Of a DNA stretch of 64,000 bases, positions 25,036-34,185 are shown piece after piece. The position numbers were made by a program, and so were the translations under genes. Below the pieces are notes generated by a model, which did no database searches, was not told the origin of the DNA, and saw nothing but the letters and a program-made list of their open reading frames with translations. The first letter of the stretch is position 1. Every line of letters begins with the position of its first letter. The DNA lies in NCBI RefSeq assembly GCF_010384365.1, contig NZ_CP048397.1, forward strand, positions 5,890,001-5,954,000, written 5' to 3'. This DNA is from Streptomyces sp. S4.7. GTDB taxonomy: Bacteria > Actinomycetota > Actinomycetes > Streptomycetales > Streptomycetaceae.

Positions 25036-25645
25036 CTAGAGGCGTACGCCCCACATGAACGGCGTGCCGCTGCGCGCGATCGACTCGTAGCGCACCTGGG
25101 CGCCGGGCTTCGGGGAGTGGAGGATCTGGCCGTTCCCGGGTAGAAGCCGACATGGCTCAGATCGCTGCGCATGATGACGAGGTCGCCCGGCTTGAGCGCG
25201 CTCCGGGAGTTGATCCGGGTGCCGACATTCGCCTGGGCCTGGGACGTACGGGGTATGGAGACGCCGGCCTGCTGGAACGCCCAGGACGTCAGTCCGGAGC
25301 AGTCGAACGAGTTCGGGCCGGTGGCTCCCCATACGTACGCATGCCGACCCGGCTCTTCGCCGCCGCGAAGGCCGCCGCGCCGCGCTGTGACGCGCTGGCC
25401 TCGTTGCCGAGGTCGACACGGTCGCTGTCGCGGTTCACCCGCTCCTCCTTCGCCGCCCGCTCGTCACGCTCCTCGGCGCTCAGCGAGTTGAGGAGCGACT
25501 GGGCCTTCGCCAGCTTGCCCTGGATCTCCTTCTTCTTGCTCCCCAGCTCCTTACGGGTCTCCTGGAGCGCCGTCAACTGCTCGCCGGCCCGCGCCCGCTG
25601 CTGCTGAAGCGCACGCTGCTGGGACAGGTACTGCTTGAGCGTCGC
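25036..25645 (-). pseudogene. NlpC/P60 peptidoglycan hydrolase remnant, truncated with two frameshifts
   Basis: Three frames read end to end give the C-terminal half of a RipA-like NlpC/P60 hydrolase. A coiled coil (ALQETRKELGSKKKEIQGKL) is followed by AAAFAAAKSRVG. After a frameshift comes YVWGATGPNSFDCSGLTSWA with the catalytic Cys, then PGDLVIMRSDLSHVGFYPG with the His. A second shift leads to GNGQILHSPKPGAQVRYESI and FMWGVRL. The signal peptide and first part of the coiled coil are missing beyond 25645, where an unrelated plus-strand fragment starts. The gene is clearly dead. Confidence 0.88.
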
Positions 25646-25757
25646 CTACGACGGCAACAGGTACAGCTTCTCGGCCGTCCCGGAAGGCAAGTACTCCTTC
25701 CGGGACGGAGACAACAAGTGGCGGGTCGCGGGCTACAAATACCGCACCTGCGGCTGA
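25641..25757 (+). pseudogene. 3' fragment of an unidentified gene
   Basis: A 38-codon frame ending in TGA reads YDGNRYSFSAVPEGKYSFRD then GDNKWRVAGYKYRTCG. It is coding-like and Tyr/Cys-containing, resembling the end of a secreted protein, but has no start codon. It meets the broken NlpC/P60 gene head to head at about 25641-25645, so a recombination joint is likely. I do not recognise the family. Confidence 0.5.
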
Positions 25758-26460
25758 CGCCTGTCCGACCCTGCGCGCCTGACCGACTCGGTGCGCGCCG
25801 CCCCGGTGGCGGCTGACCCGCCGATGGTGTGCCAAGTACGGGGGAGCGGCCCGGGGGTGAATCCCCCGGGCCGGCCGCGTTGGTCACGCGGACCGCCGCG
25901 GACGCGCGGGCTCGGCCCGTACTCCCGTCCTCGGTGTGGTTCGAAGGTCACTTCGTTCGAGTCCTCGGCACGCTCGAACGCGCCGGTGAAGCCCCGGTTC
26001 TGCCGGCCGCCGTCACCCTTGTCGGTGATGGCTCCCTCGTCGACGGCGAACACGTCGACACCGCCACCACCGTCGACCGACGACCGCCCCGGCCACGAGG
26101 GCGACGACGCCCGGCGTCATTCGCCGTTCGCAGCGTCGCGACCCCGCGCACCTGGGAGACGGAGCAAGGGCGTCCTGGTCCCGGTCAACGCCTTGCTGGA
26201 CGCGCCGACCCCGACAAAGACGTACGGCGAGGTGCCGGGGACCACGGCCAGGAAGGTCCACGACAAGGCCCAGAACAGCTGACCGGGCGTTCGGGCCGTC
26301 CCGGGGCGTTGCCGCTGTGGACATTTGTGCGGGGAAACGTCACTGCTGGCCGGGTACCCCACTCGCCGTCAGCGCATTCACGTCCTTTCGTGTGATGACA
26401 GGTGAAGTAGGCACGAGGGAGGGTGATTCGGCGTACCTACAGGAGGGCCGAGGATCACCT
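25758..26460. other. Gene-poor stretch of about 700 bp upstream of the encapsulin gene
   Basis: Short frames occur on both strands. One minus-strand frame (about 26117-26290) contains [20 protein letters not shown], possibly a piece of a membrane protein. None has a start with ribosome binding site and none is recognisable. The promoter of the 2-methylisoborneol operon must lie in the last 150 bp, but no clear hexamers stand out. Confidence 0.4.
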
Positions 26461-27867
26461 ATGACCGTTGAAGCCGACCGGGAATCCGTACTGGCGCGGG
26501 CGTCCGGGCAGCAGAGTCTGGCGACGGCAGCCGCGCGGAATCTGGCGACGATCGCGAAGTCCGTTCCGCAGATGCAGGAGACCTCGTCGCGGTGGCTGAT
26601 GAGGATGCTGCCGTGGGTGGATGTGCGGGGTGGCACCTACCGGGTGAACCGGCGGTTGAGTCACACGGTGGGCGACGGGCGTGTGCCGTTCGTGCAGACC
26701 GGCGGGCGGGTCGCGGTCGTCCCCGCCGGGCTGCGGGAGCTGCCCGCGCTCAGGGAGTACGGCGACGAGGCGGTGCTGGACGAGCTGGCCGGCCGCTGTG
26801 AGCAGGTCGAGTTCGCACCGGGCGCGGTGCTGGCCCGGGCCGGTGACGTGCGGGACCGTGTCTTCCTGCTGGCGCACGGCCGCGTCGACAAGGTCGGCAC
26901 CGGGCCCTACGGCGAGGACACCGGTCTGGACGTCCTGGCCGACGGCGCCTACTTCGGCGACGAGTCCCTCACCGTCGCGGACGCGGTCTGGGACTGCACC
27001 TTCCGAGCCACCACCGCCTGCACGGTGCTGGTGCTCTCCCGCAGGGACGTCGACAACGTCGCCGCACGCGACGACTCCCTGCGCGGCCATCTCGGCGCGG
27101 CGCTCCCGAGGCAGCGCACCAACGCGTACGGCGAGGCCGCGATCGACCTCTCGGCCGGACATGTGGGTGAGCCACAGGTCCCGCACACCTACGTGGACTA
27201 CGAGCTGAGGCCGCGCGAGTACGGGCTCTCCATCGCGCAGACGGTCCTGAAGGTCCACAGCCGTGTCGCGGACCTCTTCAACGATCCGATGAACCAGACC
27301 GAGCAGCAACTCCGGCTCACCCTTGAGGCGTTGCGCGAGCGCCAGGAGTACGAACTCGTCAACAACAAGGAGTTCGGGCTGCTCAGCAACTGCGACCACG
27401 CGCAGCGCCTCCAGCCCCACGACGGGGCTCCCACCCCCGACGACATGGACGAACTCCTCTCGCGTCGGCGCGGCAGCAAGTTCTTCCTCGCCCACCCGCG
27501 TGCCATCGCCGCGTTCGGCCGTGAGTGCAGCAGACGCGGCCTGCTCATGGAGCCGGTGGACGTCAACGGCCATCACGTGCCCTCCTGGCGCGGCGTGCCG
27601 ATCTATCCGTGCGGGAAGATCCCCGTCAGCGAGGCCCGTACGACCTCGATCATGTGTATGCGTACGGGGGAGGACGACCAGGGTGTGATCGGGCTGCGGC
27701 AGACGGGCATCCCGGACGAGATCGAGCCGAGCCTGTCGGTGCGGTTCACCGGCATCGACGAGCAGGCGATCATCTCCTACCTCGTCACCGCCCACTACTC
27801 CGCGGCGGTTCTCGTTCCCGACGCTCTCGGCATCCTGGAGAACGTCGAAGTCGGCCGCCGGCACTGA
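26461..27867 (+). CDS. Family 2B encapsulin nanocompartment shell protein (EshA-like, CNB-domain insert)
   Basis: A 468-residue HK97-fold shell protein. It has a family 2 N-terminal region ([11 protein letters not shown]-like segment, then [20 protein letters not shown]) and an inserted cyclic-nucleotide-binding-like domain at about residues 100-210 ([29 protein letters not shown]). The rest is HK97 core ([10 protein letters not shown]-like, [30 protein letters not shown]). The CNB insert defines family 2B. The next two genes encode terpene cyclase and GPP methyltransferase, its known cargo setting. Start ATG 26461 follows GAGGA at 7 nt. Shell assembly in the cytosol around the cyclase is the expected role. 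Confidence 0.93.
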   Translation: MTVEADRESVLARASGQQSLATAAARNLATIAKSVPQMQETSSRWLMRMLPWVDVRGGTYRVNRRLSHTVGDGRVPFVQTGGRVAVVPAGLRELPALREYGDEAVLDELAGRCEQVEFAPGAVLARAGDVRDRVFLLAHGRVDKVGTGPYGEDTGLDVLADGAYFGDESLTVADAVWDCTFRATTACTVLVLSRRDVDNVAARDDSLRGHLGAALPRQRTNAYGEAAIDLSAGHVGEPQVPHTYVDYELRPREYGLSIAQTVLKVHSRVADLFNDPMNQTEQQLRLTLEALRERQEYELVNNKEFGLLSNCDHAQRLQPHDGAPTPDDMDELLSRRRGSKFFLAHPRAIAAFGRECSRRGLLMEPVDVNGHHVPSWRGVPIYPCGKIPVSEARTTSIMCMRTGEDDQGVIGLRQTGIPDEIEPSLSVRFTGIDEQAIISYLVTAHYSAAVLVPDALGILENVEVGRRH

Positions 27868-27972
27868 CACCTGCCCCCTGCGCCCCATCCTGCCCCGCGT
27901 CGGCCCGGCCCGCGAACCCCCGGGCCGTCAGCGGGCGCGTCAACCTGCCCCCGTCCGAAAGGTTCCTCACGC

Positions 27973-29211
27973 ATGACCCGAACCAGCGGGGCCGACGGCC
28001 CTCAGTCGGCGTGGCATGGACCACCGCCCGCACGTCCACCGGTCCTCCCCACGGCCCAGGCCCTGCCGGCTCCGCCCCCTTCCCCGGCGCTCGAAAGACT
28101 GCTGGCCGGCCCCGCCGGGCTGGGCACGGCCGCGGCCCGTGCCTTTCACCCCCTCGGCCCGTCGGAGGAGAAGGATCAGCCGACCGACCGGGACACGGCC
28201 GGACGCACGGACGCGGGTACGGGCACCGACTCGGGTAGCGACACCAGTGGCGACACGGCGGTGCGCATCCCGCCCCTGTACTGCCCCGACGCCCTGCGGG
28301 ACGACCCCGCCCTCGGGGAGGAGGTCAACAACCGCCTGGTCGACTGGGCCGAGGAGATCGGGATCTTCACCGGGCGCCTCGAACGCCTGCGCTCACACCA
28401 GTTCGGGCGCCTGTTCATGCTCGCCCATCCCGACTGCGACGACCCCGACCGCCTGATGGCCGCCGCCCGCTGCGGACTCGCTGAGTGGTCCGTGGACGAC
28501 CACTGGGTCGACGAAGGCGACGACACGGAGCCCGAACTCCTCGGTTCCCGCCTGGCGATGACCCACGCGGTGGTCGACCCCGTCCGCCTCCCCGCCCGCT
28601 ATCTCGCGCAGTTCGAGGAGGTCGTGAGTCAACAACCCGTCCTGCGCGCCTTCCGGTCCAGCCTCGCCCATCTCTCCGGGATCGCCAGCACCACTCAAAT
28701 GGCGCGCCTGCGACACGAGTTGGCCGTCATGTTCGTCGGATACGGACAGGAAGCCGAATGGCGCAACAGCGGTCGCAGGCCCGCGGTGTGGGAGTACCTG
28801 CTGCACCGCTACGAGAACGCCTTCTACCCCTGCATGGTGCTGATCGACCCGGTCGGTGGTTACGAACTGCCCGCCCGGGAGTTCGCCGATCCCACCGTGC
28901 GGCGCACCTACCTCTACGCGGGCATGGCAAACGTCCTGCTCAACGACGTCTATTCGATGGCCAAGGAAGATCCCGGAGACACCAACCTGCCCAACCTCAT
29001 CGCCACCGAGGACAACTGCTCGCTGCAAGAAGCCGTCGACCGCACGGCGGCCATCCACGACGAACTCATGCACACCGTCGAGGCGGACTGCGCCGTTCTG
29101 GCGGCGGCAGGCTCCCCCCAACTGCGCCGGTATCTGGCGGGCCTGTGGGCGTGGATGGGCGGCAGCAAACAGTGGCACGCGACCAGCCCCCGGTATCGGA
29201 CAGCTTCGTGA
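27973..29211 (+). CDS. 2-methylisoborneol-type terpene cyclase, encapsulin cargo
   Basis: A 412-residue class I terpene synthase. The Mg-binding motif DDHWVDEG starts near residue 175 and the NSE triad NDVYSMAKE near 323; WEYLLHRYENAFYPCMVLID precedes it. The first 95 residues are Pro/Ala/Asp-rich and disordered, as in encapsulin-loaded cyclases, with the conserved-looking GPAGLGTAAARAF at about 45-58. Position between a 2B encapsulin and a GPP methyltransferase supports cyclisation of 2-methyl-GPP to 2-methylisoborneol. The first motif differs from the DDCYCED of the S. coelicolor enzyme, so a related bornane product is possible. Confidence 0.88.
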   Translation: MTRTSGADGPQSAWHGPPPARPPVLPTAQALPAPPPSPALERLLAGPAGLGTAAARAFHPLGPSEEKDQPTDRDTAGRTDAGTGTDSGSDTSGDTAVRIPPLYCPDALRDDPALGEEVNNRLVDWAEEIGIFTGRLERLRSHQFGRLFMLAHPDCDDPDRLMAAARCGLAEWSVDDHWVDEGDDTEPELLGSRLAMTHAVVDPVRLPARYLAQFEEVVSQQPVLRAFRSSLAHLSGIASTTQMARLRHELAVMFVGYGQEAEWRNSGRRPAVWEYLLHRYENAFYPCMVLIDPVGGYELPAREFADPTVRRTYLYAGMANVLLNDVYSMAKEDPGDTNLPNLIATEDNCSLQEAVDRTAAIHDELMHTVEADCAVLAAAGSPQLRRYLAGLWAWMGGSKQWHATSPRYRTAS

Positions 29212-29292
29212 CGGCGCCCGATGACCCGTAGCCGGGCAGACCCGCGAAGCCGTGAACCCGCATTCCCTTAACCCCTTATGAAAGAGATGTCC

Positions 29293-30150
29293 ATGACCAT
29301 TCAGAACACCACCGCCCACCCCCTGCGCAGCCTCTACCAGAAGTCCGTGGCCAATTACTGGAACCAGGAGCGGAACCCCGTCAACCTCCGCCTCGGCGAG
29401 GTCGACGGCATCTACCACCACCACTACGGCATCGGTGACGTGGACCGGTCCGCCCTCGACGGCCCCGAGGAGACCCGGCAGGAGCGCCTCACGGCCGAAC
29501 TCCACCGCCTCGAATGCGCGCAGGCCGATCTGCTGATGAGCCACCTCGGCGACATCACCCCGGCCGACCGCCTCATGGACTCCGGCTCGGGGCGCGGCGG
29601 CAGCAGTTTCGTCGCCCACAGCCGCTTCGGCTGCCAGGTCGACGGCGTTTCCATCTCCGAGACCCAGGTCGCCTTCGCCAACGGCCAGGCCGAGGAACGC
29701 GGCGTCGACGACAATGTCCGCTTCCACCTCAAGAACATGCTGCACACCGGCTTCGAGAGCGACACCTTCCAGGCCATCTGGAACAACGAGAGCACCATGT
29801 ACGTGGACCTGGCCCTCCTGTTCCCCGAGTACGCCAGGCTCCTCAAGCACGGTGGCCGCTACGTCACCATCACCGGCTGCTACAACGACGCGTACGGACT
29901 GCCGTCCCGCGCCGTCAGCGAGATCAACGCCCACTACATCTGCAGCATTCATCCGCGCAGCAAGTACTTCAAGGAGATGGCCGCCAACCGCCTCGTCCCC
30001 GTCAGCGTCGTCGACCTGACCGCGGCGACCATCCCGTACTGGGAACTGCGCGCCGAGTCCCCCCTGGCCACCGGTATCGAGCAGGCCTTCCTGGACGCCT
30101 ACAAGGACGGCAGCTTCCAGTATCTGCTGATCGCGGCGGACAAGGTCTGA
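29293..30150 (+). CDS. Geranyl diphosphate 2-C-methyltransferase
   Basis: A 285-residue SAM-dependent methyltransferase that makes 2-methyl-GPP for the preceding cyclase. Family marks are YWNQERNPVNLRLGEVDG, IYHHHYGIGDVD, the SAM loop DSGSGRGGSS near residue 95, and NNESTMYVDL. The ATG at 29293 is chosen because GAAAGAG precedes it; in-frame ATGs at 29278 and 29287 add only three to five residues. It closes the encapsulin-cyclase-methyltransferase set, all on the plus strand with gaps of 105 and 81 nt. Confidence 0.94.
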   Translation: MTIQNTTAHPLRSLYQKSVANYWNQERNPVNLRLGEVDGIYHHHYGIGDVDRSALDGPEETRQERLTAELHRLECAQADLLMSHLGDITPADRLMDSGSGRGGSSFVAHSRFGCQVDGVSISETQVAFANGQAEERGVDDNVRFHLKNMLHTGFESDTFQAIWNNESTMYVDLALLFPEYARLLKHGGRYVTITGCYNDAYGLPSRAVSEINAHYICSIHPRSKYFKEMAANRLVPVSVVDLTAATIPYWELRAESPLATGIEQAFLDAYKDGSFQYLLIAADKV

Positions 30151-30221
30151 CCGCCGGCCACAGGTAGCCGGAGAGCGACAGCCATCGTCGCAAGGAGGGG
30201 TACGAGCGGCAGGGGCGGGCT

Positions 30222-30737
30222 CTACGCCGGGAATGCCGTCGAAGTGCCCGTCTGCGAAAGGTCGTTGAACGGACGAGTGCGCGGGCAGAGGTAGAAGAGT
30301 TCGGGGTCTCCTTCGTCGAGACCGTGGAGAATCCCCGTCCGTTGCCAGCCCGCGTGGCTCAGTAGCCGGCGCATGGCGTGGTTCGAGGCGTTCGTCGAGG
30401 TGAACAGCTTCGGGGTTGCGCACGTGGTCTCGGCGGCCCGGAGGAGTTGGGTTCCCACGCCTCGCCGGCGGGCGTTCGGCGCGGCCATCAGGAGGGTGAG
30501 GAAGCCCTGCTCGAAGAAGGTGTACTCCAGCACCGCGTAGCCCAGAGGGCTCGACGGGCCGTGCGGCGCGGACGGGGCCTGGGCCATCAGGACCGCGCCG
30601 CGTTCGCACCAGCGCCGGATGCTGTCCCGCCGTGCGCCGTCGCCCGTCGCCGCGAGGGAGTCGATCCCGGCCAGCGCCGGCCAGTCCGAGGCGGTCGCGC
30701 GTCTCACCCGGGGTTCATCGAGGTTGTCGGGATCCAT
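30222..30737 (-). CDS. GNAT-family N-acetyltransferase
   Basis: A 171-residue GNAT acetyltransferase. The acetyl-CoA loop is NARRRGVGTQLLRAAE (RxxGxG/A type), preceded by FFEQGFLTLLMAAP and followed by KLFTSTNASNHAMRRLLSHA and YLCPR. These motifs place it in the general small-molecule or protein acetyltransferase group; the substrate is unknown. ATG 30737 (MDPDNLDEPRV) or the in-frame ATG 30746 can be the start; neither has a strong ribosome binding site. It is convergent with the GPP methyltransferase. Confidence 0.85.
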   Translation of the reverse strand: MDPDNLDEPRVRRATASDWPALAGIDSLAATGDGARRDSIRRWCERGAVLMAQAPSAPHGPSSPLGYAVLEYTFFEQGFLTLLMAAPNARRRGVGTQLLRAAETTCATPKLFTSTNASNHAMRRLLSHAGWQRTGILHGLDEGDPELFYLCPRTRPFNDLSQTGTSTAFPA

Positions 30738-30896
30738 GCGACCCATCGTGGCAGCGGGTACGGAGTGCGCACGAGCGTGTCGGAGCCGTCGCCGCGCAGT
30801 TGACCGGGTGCGGCCGGACGAATCGAGTCCGGCACGCTCTGTGGCAGGTGACCGGGACCGTGTGTCCCCTGGTGATGCCGGGACGAAGGAGGAGCG

Positions 30897-31220
30897 ATGG
30901 GCGTGGAGTTGCGGGCGGTGAGCGGCGGCGTCGGCGGCGGTGTGGGCAAGGCGGGCGTGCGGGTCGCCGTGGTGGGTGCGGTGGCCGGGGCGGCGCTCCT
31001 TCCGGCGGGTGCCGCGCAGGCGAACGTCGTCGGGATCGGGAACGCGGTGTTCGGCAACACCTGCGTCCAGGACGGGGTGGGCGCGCGGTCCGAGGGCGCC
31101 ACGGTGGCCGGCAGCGGACTCGGGGGCGGCAACCAGGCCGGACCGCCGCTGAGCCTGCCGCGCAACCACTGCGGCACCAGCGGCATCGTATGCACCGCCC
31201 TGTTCAGGGCGTCCGTCTGA
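30897..31220 (+). CDS. Small secreted cysteine-containing protein
   Basis: A 107-residue protein beginning behind AAGGAGGAG. Residues about 20-43 form a signal peptide (VRVAVVGAVAGAALLPAGAA) with likely cleavage after AQA. The mature part, about 65 residues, is Gly/Ala/Val rich with three Cys (FGNTCVQ, RNHCGTS, GIVCTAL). IGNAVFGNTC recalls the C-terminal end of chaplins, but spacing and Cys pattern differ, so I do not call it a chaplin. A surface or spore-coat role is possible; the function is unknown. Confidence 0.72.
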   Translation: MGVELRAVSGGVGGGVGKAGVRVAVVGAVAGAALLPAGAAQANVVGIGNAVFGNTCVQDGVGARSEGATVAGSGLGGGNQAGPPLSLPRNHCGTSGIVCTALFRASV

Positions 31221-31263
31221 TCCGAAAGTCCGAAGGGCGGTGCGGGCGGCGGGAGTTCAGCAG

Positions 31264-31922
31264 GATGGTGGTGAGCGGACCGGCCCCGGTGGCCGGGGTC
31301 GAGGCACAGGCGGTCACGGAGCTGCTGGCCCTCAGCGGGCGGGCGTTGCCGCTGCTGGATCAGCTGCTGGTACGTCACCGGCCTGGATCTCCACAACGCC
31401 GACGCGGACCTCCTCCGCACCTGGCACACCCGGTCCCAGCCGCCGATCGTCTACCACCACCGTGACATCCGGGACCGGATCATCAGCCAGATCCGCGCCC
31501 TCTCCCAGCCCGCGGACCGCGTCGGCTCCCTTCCCGAACACCTCGTCTACCGCGACATCCTCGCCACCCTGCCCACCCTGGACGCCAAGATCACGCTCGC
31601 GCTGACCGACCGCGGCTTCCCCGGCATACGAGAAGCCCGTCACGGCCACTGGCTGCTCCACCACCCGGCGGTCTGCGTGATCATCCACGAGGAACTCGCA
31701 GGTCCCGCTCTCGGCGGCACCACCGAGGCCAGGGAAGGGGCCCTCACCCGGCTGCTGCGCGCCACAGGCGGTCCCGCCCCCTCCGTGGCGGCGGGCATCC
31801 CCCCGCCCCGTACGGAGGGCGCTGTCGACGATCTCGCGGTGGGCATCGGGCGTGAGTTGTTCACTCCCGCACACGAACGACTCCTCCGCCACCACAGCGC
31901 CCTGCTGCACGATCGCGCATGA
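31264..31922 (+). pseudogene. Frameshifted gene of unknown family
   Basis: The N-terminal part starts at ATG 31264 (MVVSGPAPVAGVEAQAVTEL). The frame shifts by one near 31370 and continues as TGLDLHNADADLLRTWHTRS, VYHHRDIRDRIISQIRALSQ, ITLALTDRGFPGIREARHGH and HHPAVCVIIHEELAG to the stop at 31922. The second part is convincing coding sequence without its own good start. The whole product would have been about 219 residues. No known domain is recognisable. Confidence 0.55.
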
Positions 31923-31988
31923 CACCACGCAACGTGCACGGAGGTGCTGTTCGACATGAGGACACCGGCCGGCGCGTGGACGTGAGAG

Positions 31989-33770
31989 CTACGCGTGGAA
32001 GCCGTTGCACACGATGGACGTGTACTTCGTGGGTCCGCCCTCGACGTGGTAAAGCACCACGGTCCAGTCGCCCGGATCGTCACTCACCGGGATCGCGTCG
32101 ACGGTCCGCGCGCCGAAGTGGGCCTGGAAGTCGTCGGGGTACTGGAACTTGATCGTGCCGCCCGAGGACCACTTGGAGTAGAGATCGACGGGTTTGGTGG
32201 TGAAGCCGACACCCTTCCCCACCGACTTGAGGGGACGCCCGGTGGCGCGGTCGGTCTCGTGCGGAGGACGTATCCCGACGGAGACGTAGTACGGCGCGGG
32301 GCGCTTTCCCTTTCCGGCGTTCTTGCGGCGGAAGGCCGCCGTGGCGGTGCCCGAGCCGGTGGTGTGCGAGACGGAGGACTGCATGTCCGTCGGCGGTGAG
32401 GAGTCGGCGGTACTGCCCAGGTCGCAGAAGCCGATGCCCTGGGACGCCTGTTGCGGATCGTCCGACAGGGCCCAACGGTCCTGCGAGACACGGTCGTTCA
32501 CGATGTGGTCCGGTGGGCCCTGCGCCGGATCGTCCTTCGCGTCATCCTTCGCGTCGGTCTTCGTACCCTTCTCTGTGTCGTTCTTGGCGGTCGGCCCGGA
32601 TGTGGTGGCGACGGTCGTGCTGCCCGCCTCGGTGTCCTTGCCGTCGTCCTCCCGGGGGAACAGCCAGAGCCCCAACGGCACGACGAGCCCCAGCGCGCAC
32701 ACCGCGAGCCAGCCCTTGCGACGTCTCGGCCGGGTGGCGGGGGGCGGCTGACGGTCCGGCGAGGGGTGCGGGGTGGTCTCGTCGTATCCCCAGCGCGCCG
32801 GCGCGGGCTCGGCTTCGGGCCCGTGACCGGGAGTTGGCTCCGCTTCGGGCTCAACCGCGGTTCCGGGCTCCGGCGCGTCCTCGGGTACGCCCTTGGGTAC
32901 GGCTTCGGCGTCGCGGGCCACCGACCGGTAGTGCGCGTCCGCCGCCAGCGCGGAGTCCACCGCGCATCCCGCGATCACGGCGGCCAACCCGGGCCGTTCA
33001 GCGGGGTCCTTGGCGACGCAGCACCGGATCAGCGCGGCCAGGTCGTCCCGTACGCCCGCCAGGTTGATGTCCTCGTGAACGGTCCGGTAGCTCACCGCCG
33101 AGGCCTCTCCGCCACCGTAGGGAGGCCGTCCGGTCGCGGCGAAGGCGATCGTCGCTCCCAGAGCGAAGACGTCCGCCGCCGGGCCGACCTCGTTACGGAG
33201 GAGAACCTCGGGCGCTGCGTACCCGGGGGTTCCCGGTGCCATCCCGACCTGGGTGAGGAGCGTCTGCTCAAGTCCCCGGGCGATGCCGAAGTCGATCAGC
33301 TGCGGTCCCTGCGGCGCGAGGATGACGTTCTGCGGTTTCAGGTCCCGGTGCGTGACGCCGTGGACATGGACCGTGGCCAGCCCCTCGGCGAGCGCGGCGA
33401 ACAGCCGCAGCGCGCTCTCGGGCGGGAACGGGCCGCTCCCGGTGACGGCGCCGCGCAGTGTGGGTCCCGGCACGTACTCGGTGGCCAGCCAGTACGGGGA
33501 GGCGTCGAGCGACGCCTCGATCAACTGGGCGGTGTAGGGACTGCGTACGGTCTCCATGGTCGCGGCTTCCCGCCGGAACCGGGCCAGTGACTCCGGATGG
33601 TCACTGATCTCGTCGTGGATCACCTTCACCGCCACCAGCCGGCCGCCCGGCGAACGGCCGAGATACACCTGTCCCATGCCGCCCGCGCCGAGCCGGGCGA
33701 GTATCTGCCATACGCCTATTCGCGCGGGATCTTGGGGTCGCAGCTCATCCACGGCACGACTTTGCCACAT
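31989..33770 (-). CDS. Membrane-anchored Ser/Thr protein kinase
   Basis: A 593-residue Hanks-type kinase. The kinase domain covers about residues 19-275: glycine loop LGAGGMGQVYLG, VAVKVI (Lys), THRDLKPQNVIL, DFGIARG, GTPGYAAPEV. A Pro/Glu-rich linker leads to a single membrane helix near 352-370 (WLAVCALGLVVPLGLWLF). The extracellular part is a Thr/Lys/Asp linker and a beta-rich sensor of about 160 residues (ALSDDPQQASQGIGFCDLGS, WTVVLYHVEGGPTKYTSIVC). No PASTA repeats are present. ATG 33770 is chosen because GGAGG lies 5 nt upstream. Its targets are unknown. Confidence 0.92.
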   Translation of the reverse strand: MWQSRAVDELRPQDPARIGVWQILARLGAGGMGQVYLGRSPGGRLVAVKVIHDEISDHPESLARFRREAATMETVRSPYTAQLIEASLDASPYWLATEYVPGPTLRGAVTGSGPFPPESALRLFAALAEGLATVHVHGVTHRDLKPQNVILAPQGPQLIDFGIARGLEQTLLTQVGMAPGTPGYAAPEVLLRNEVGPAADVFALGATIAFAATGRPPYGGGEASAVSYRTVHEDINLAGVRDDLAALIRCCVAKDPAERPGLAAVIAGCAVDSALAADAHYRSVARDAEAVPKGVPEDAPEPGTAVEPEAEPTPGHGPEAEPAPARWGYDETTPHPSPDRQPPPATRPRRRKGWLAVCALGLVVPLGLWLFPREDDGKDTEAGSTTVATTSGPTAKNDTEKGTKTDAKDDAKDDPAQGPPDHIVNDRVSQDRWALSDDPQQASQGIGFCDLGSTADSSPPTDMQSSVSHTTGSGTATAAFRRKNAGKGKRPAPYYVSVGIRPPHETDRATGRPLKSVGKGVGFTTKPVDLYSKWSSGGTIKFQYPDDFQAHFGARTVDAIPVSDDPGDWTVVLYHVEGGPTKYTSIVCNGFHA

Positions 33771-34185
33771 CCGGGCCTCCGGCGGACGGCGAGGAATGTA
33801 CCAGGAACGTACTAACGCCCTTCGCTGGTGGAGGTGTTGGGGCCCGAGCGGGACGGCGACGCCGGGCACCCGGCCGAACGTGCCGAGTCGGGTACGGCGC
33901 GGGTGCGCGTGGTGAGCGAGCCGTGCGCGACCGCCGGCGGCGGCGGCGCGGCGGCGGGGAGGTGCGGTGCGTCTCCGACGACCTTCCCGGTCGCTACGGC
34001 CGCGCGACGGCCCGGCCTCCTGATCGCACGCCCCGCACCGGCTGACCAGATGCGCTGGCTGGAGTTGACCCACCGGTTGGTGAGGGCGGCTGATACCGGC
34101 AGGAGCGCGCCGGACCTCCGACCCCGCGCGGCGGGCGGCACCGACGCAGGGCCTGCGCGGCGACACCAGCCGCCCCGCCGCCCGG
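33771..34185. other. Gene-free stretch of about 415 bp
   Basis: Lies between the kinase start and the end of the oxidoreductase gene, both on the minus strand. Open frames here have irregular codon use and no ribosome binding site. The kinase promoter should be in the right-hand part close to 33771, but no clear hexamers are visible. Confidence 0.45.
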
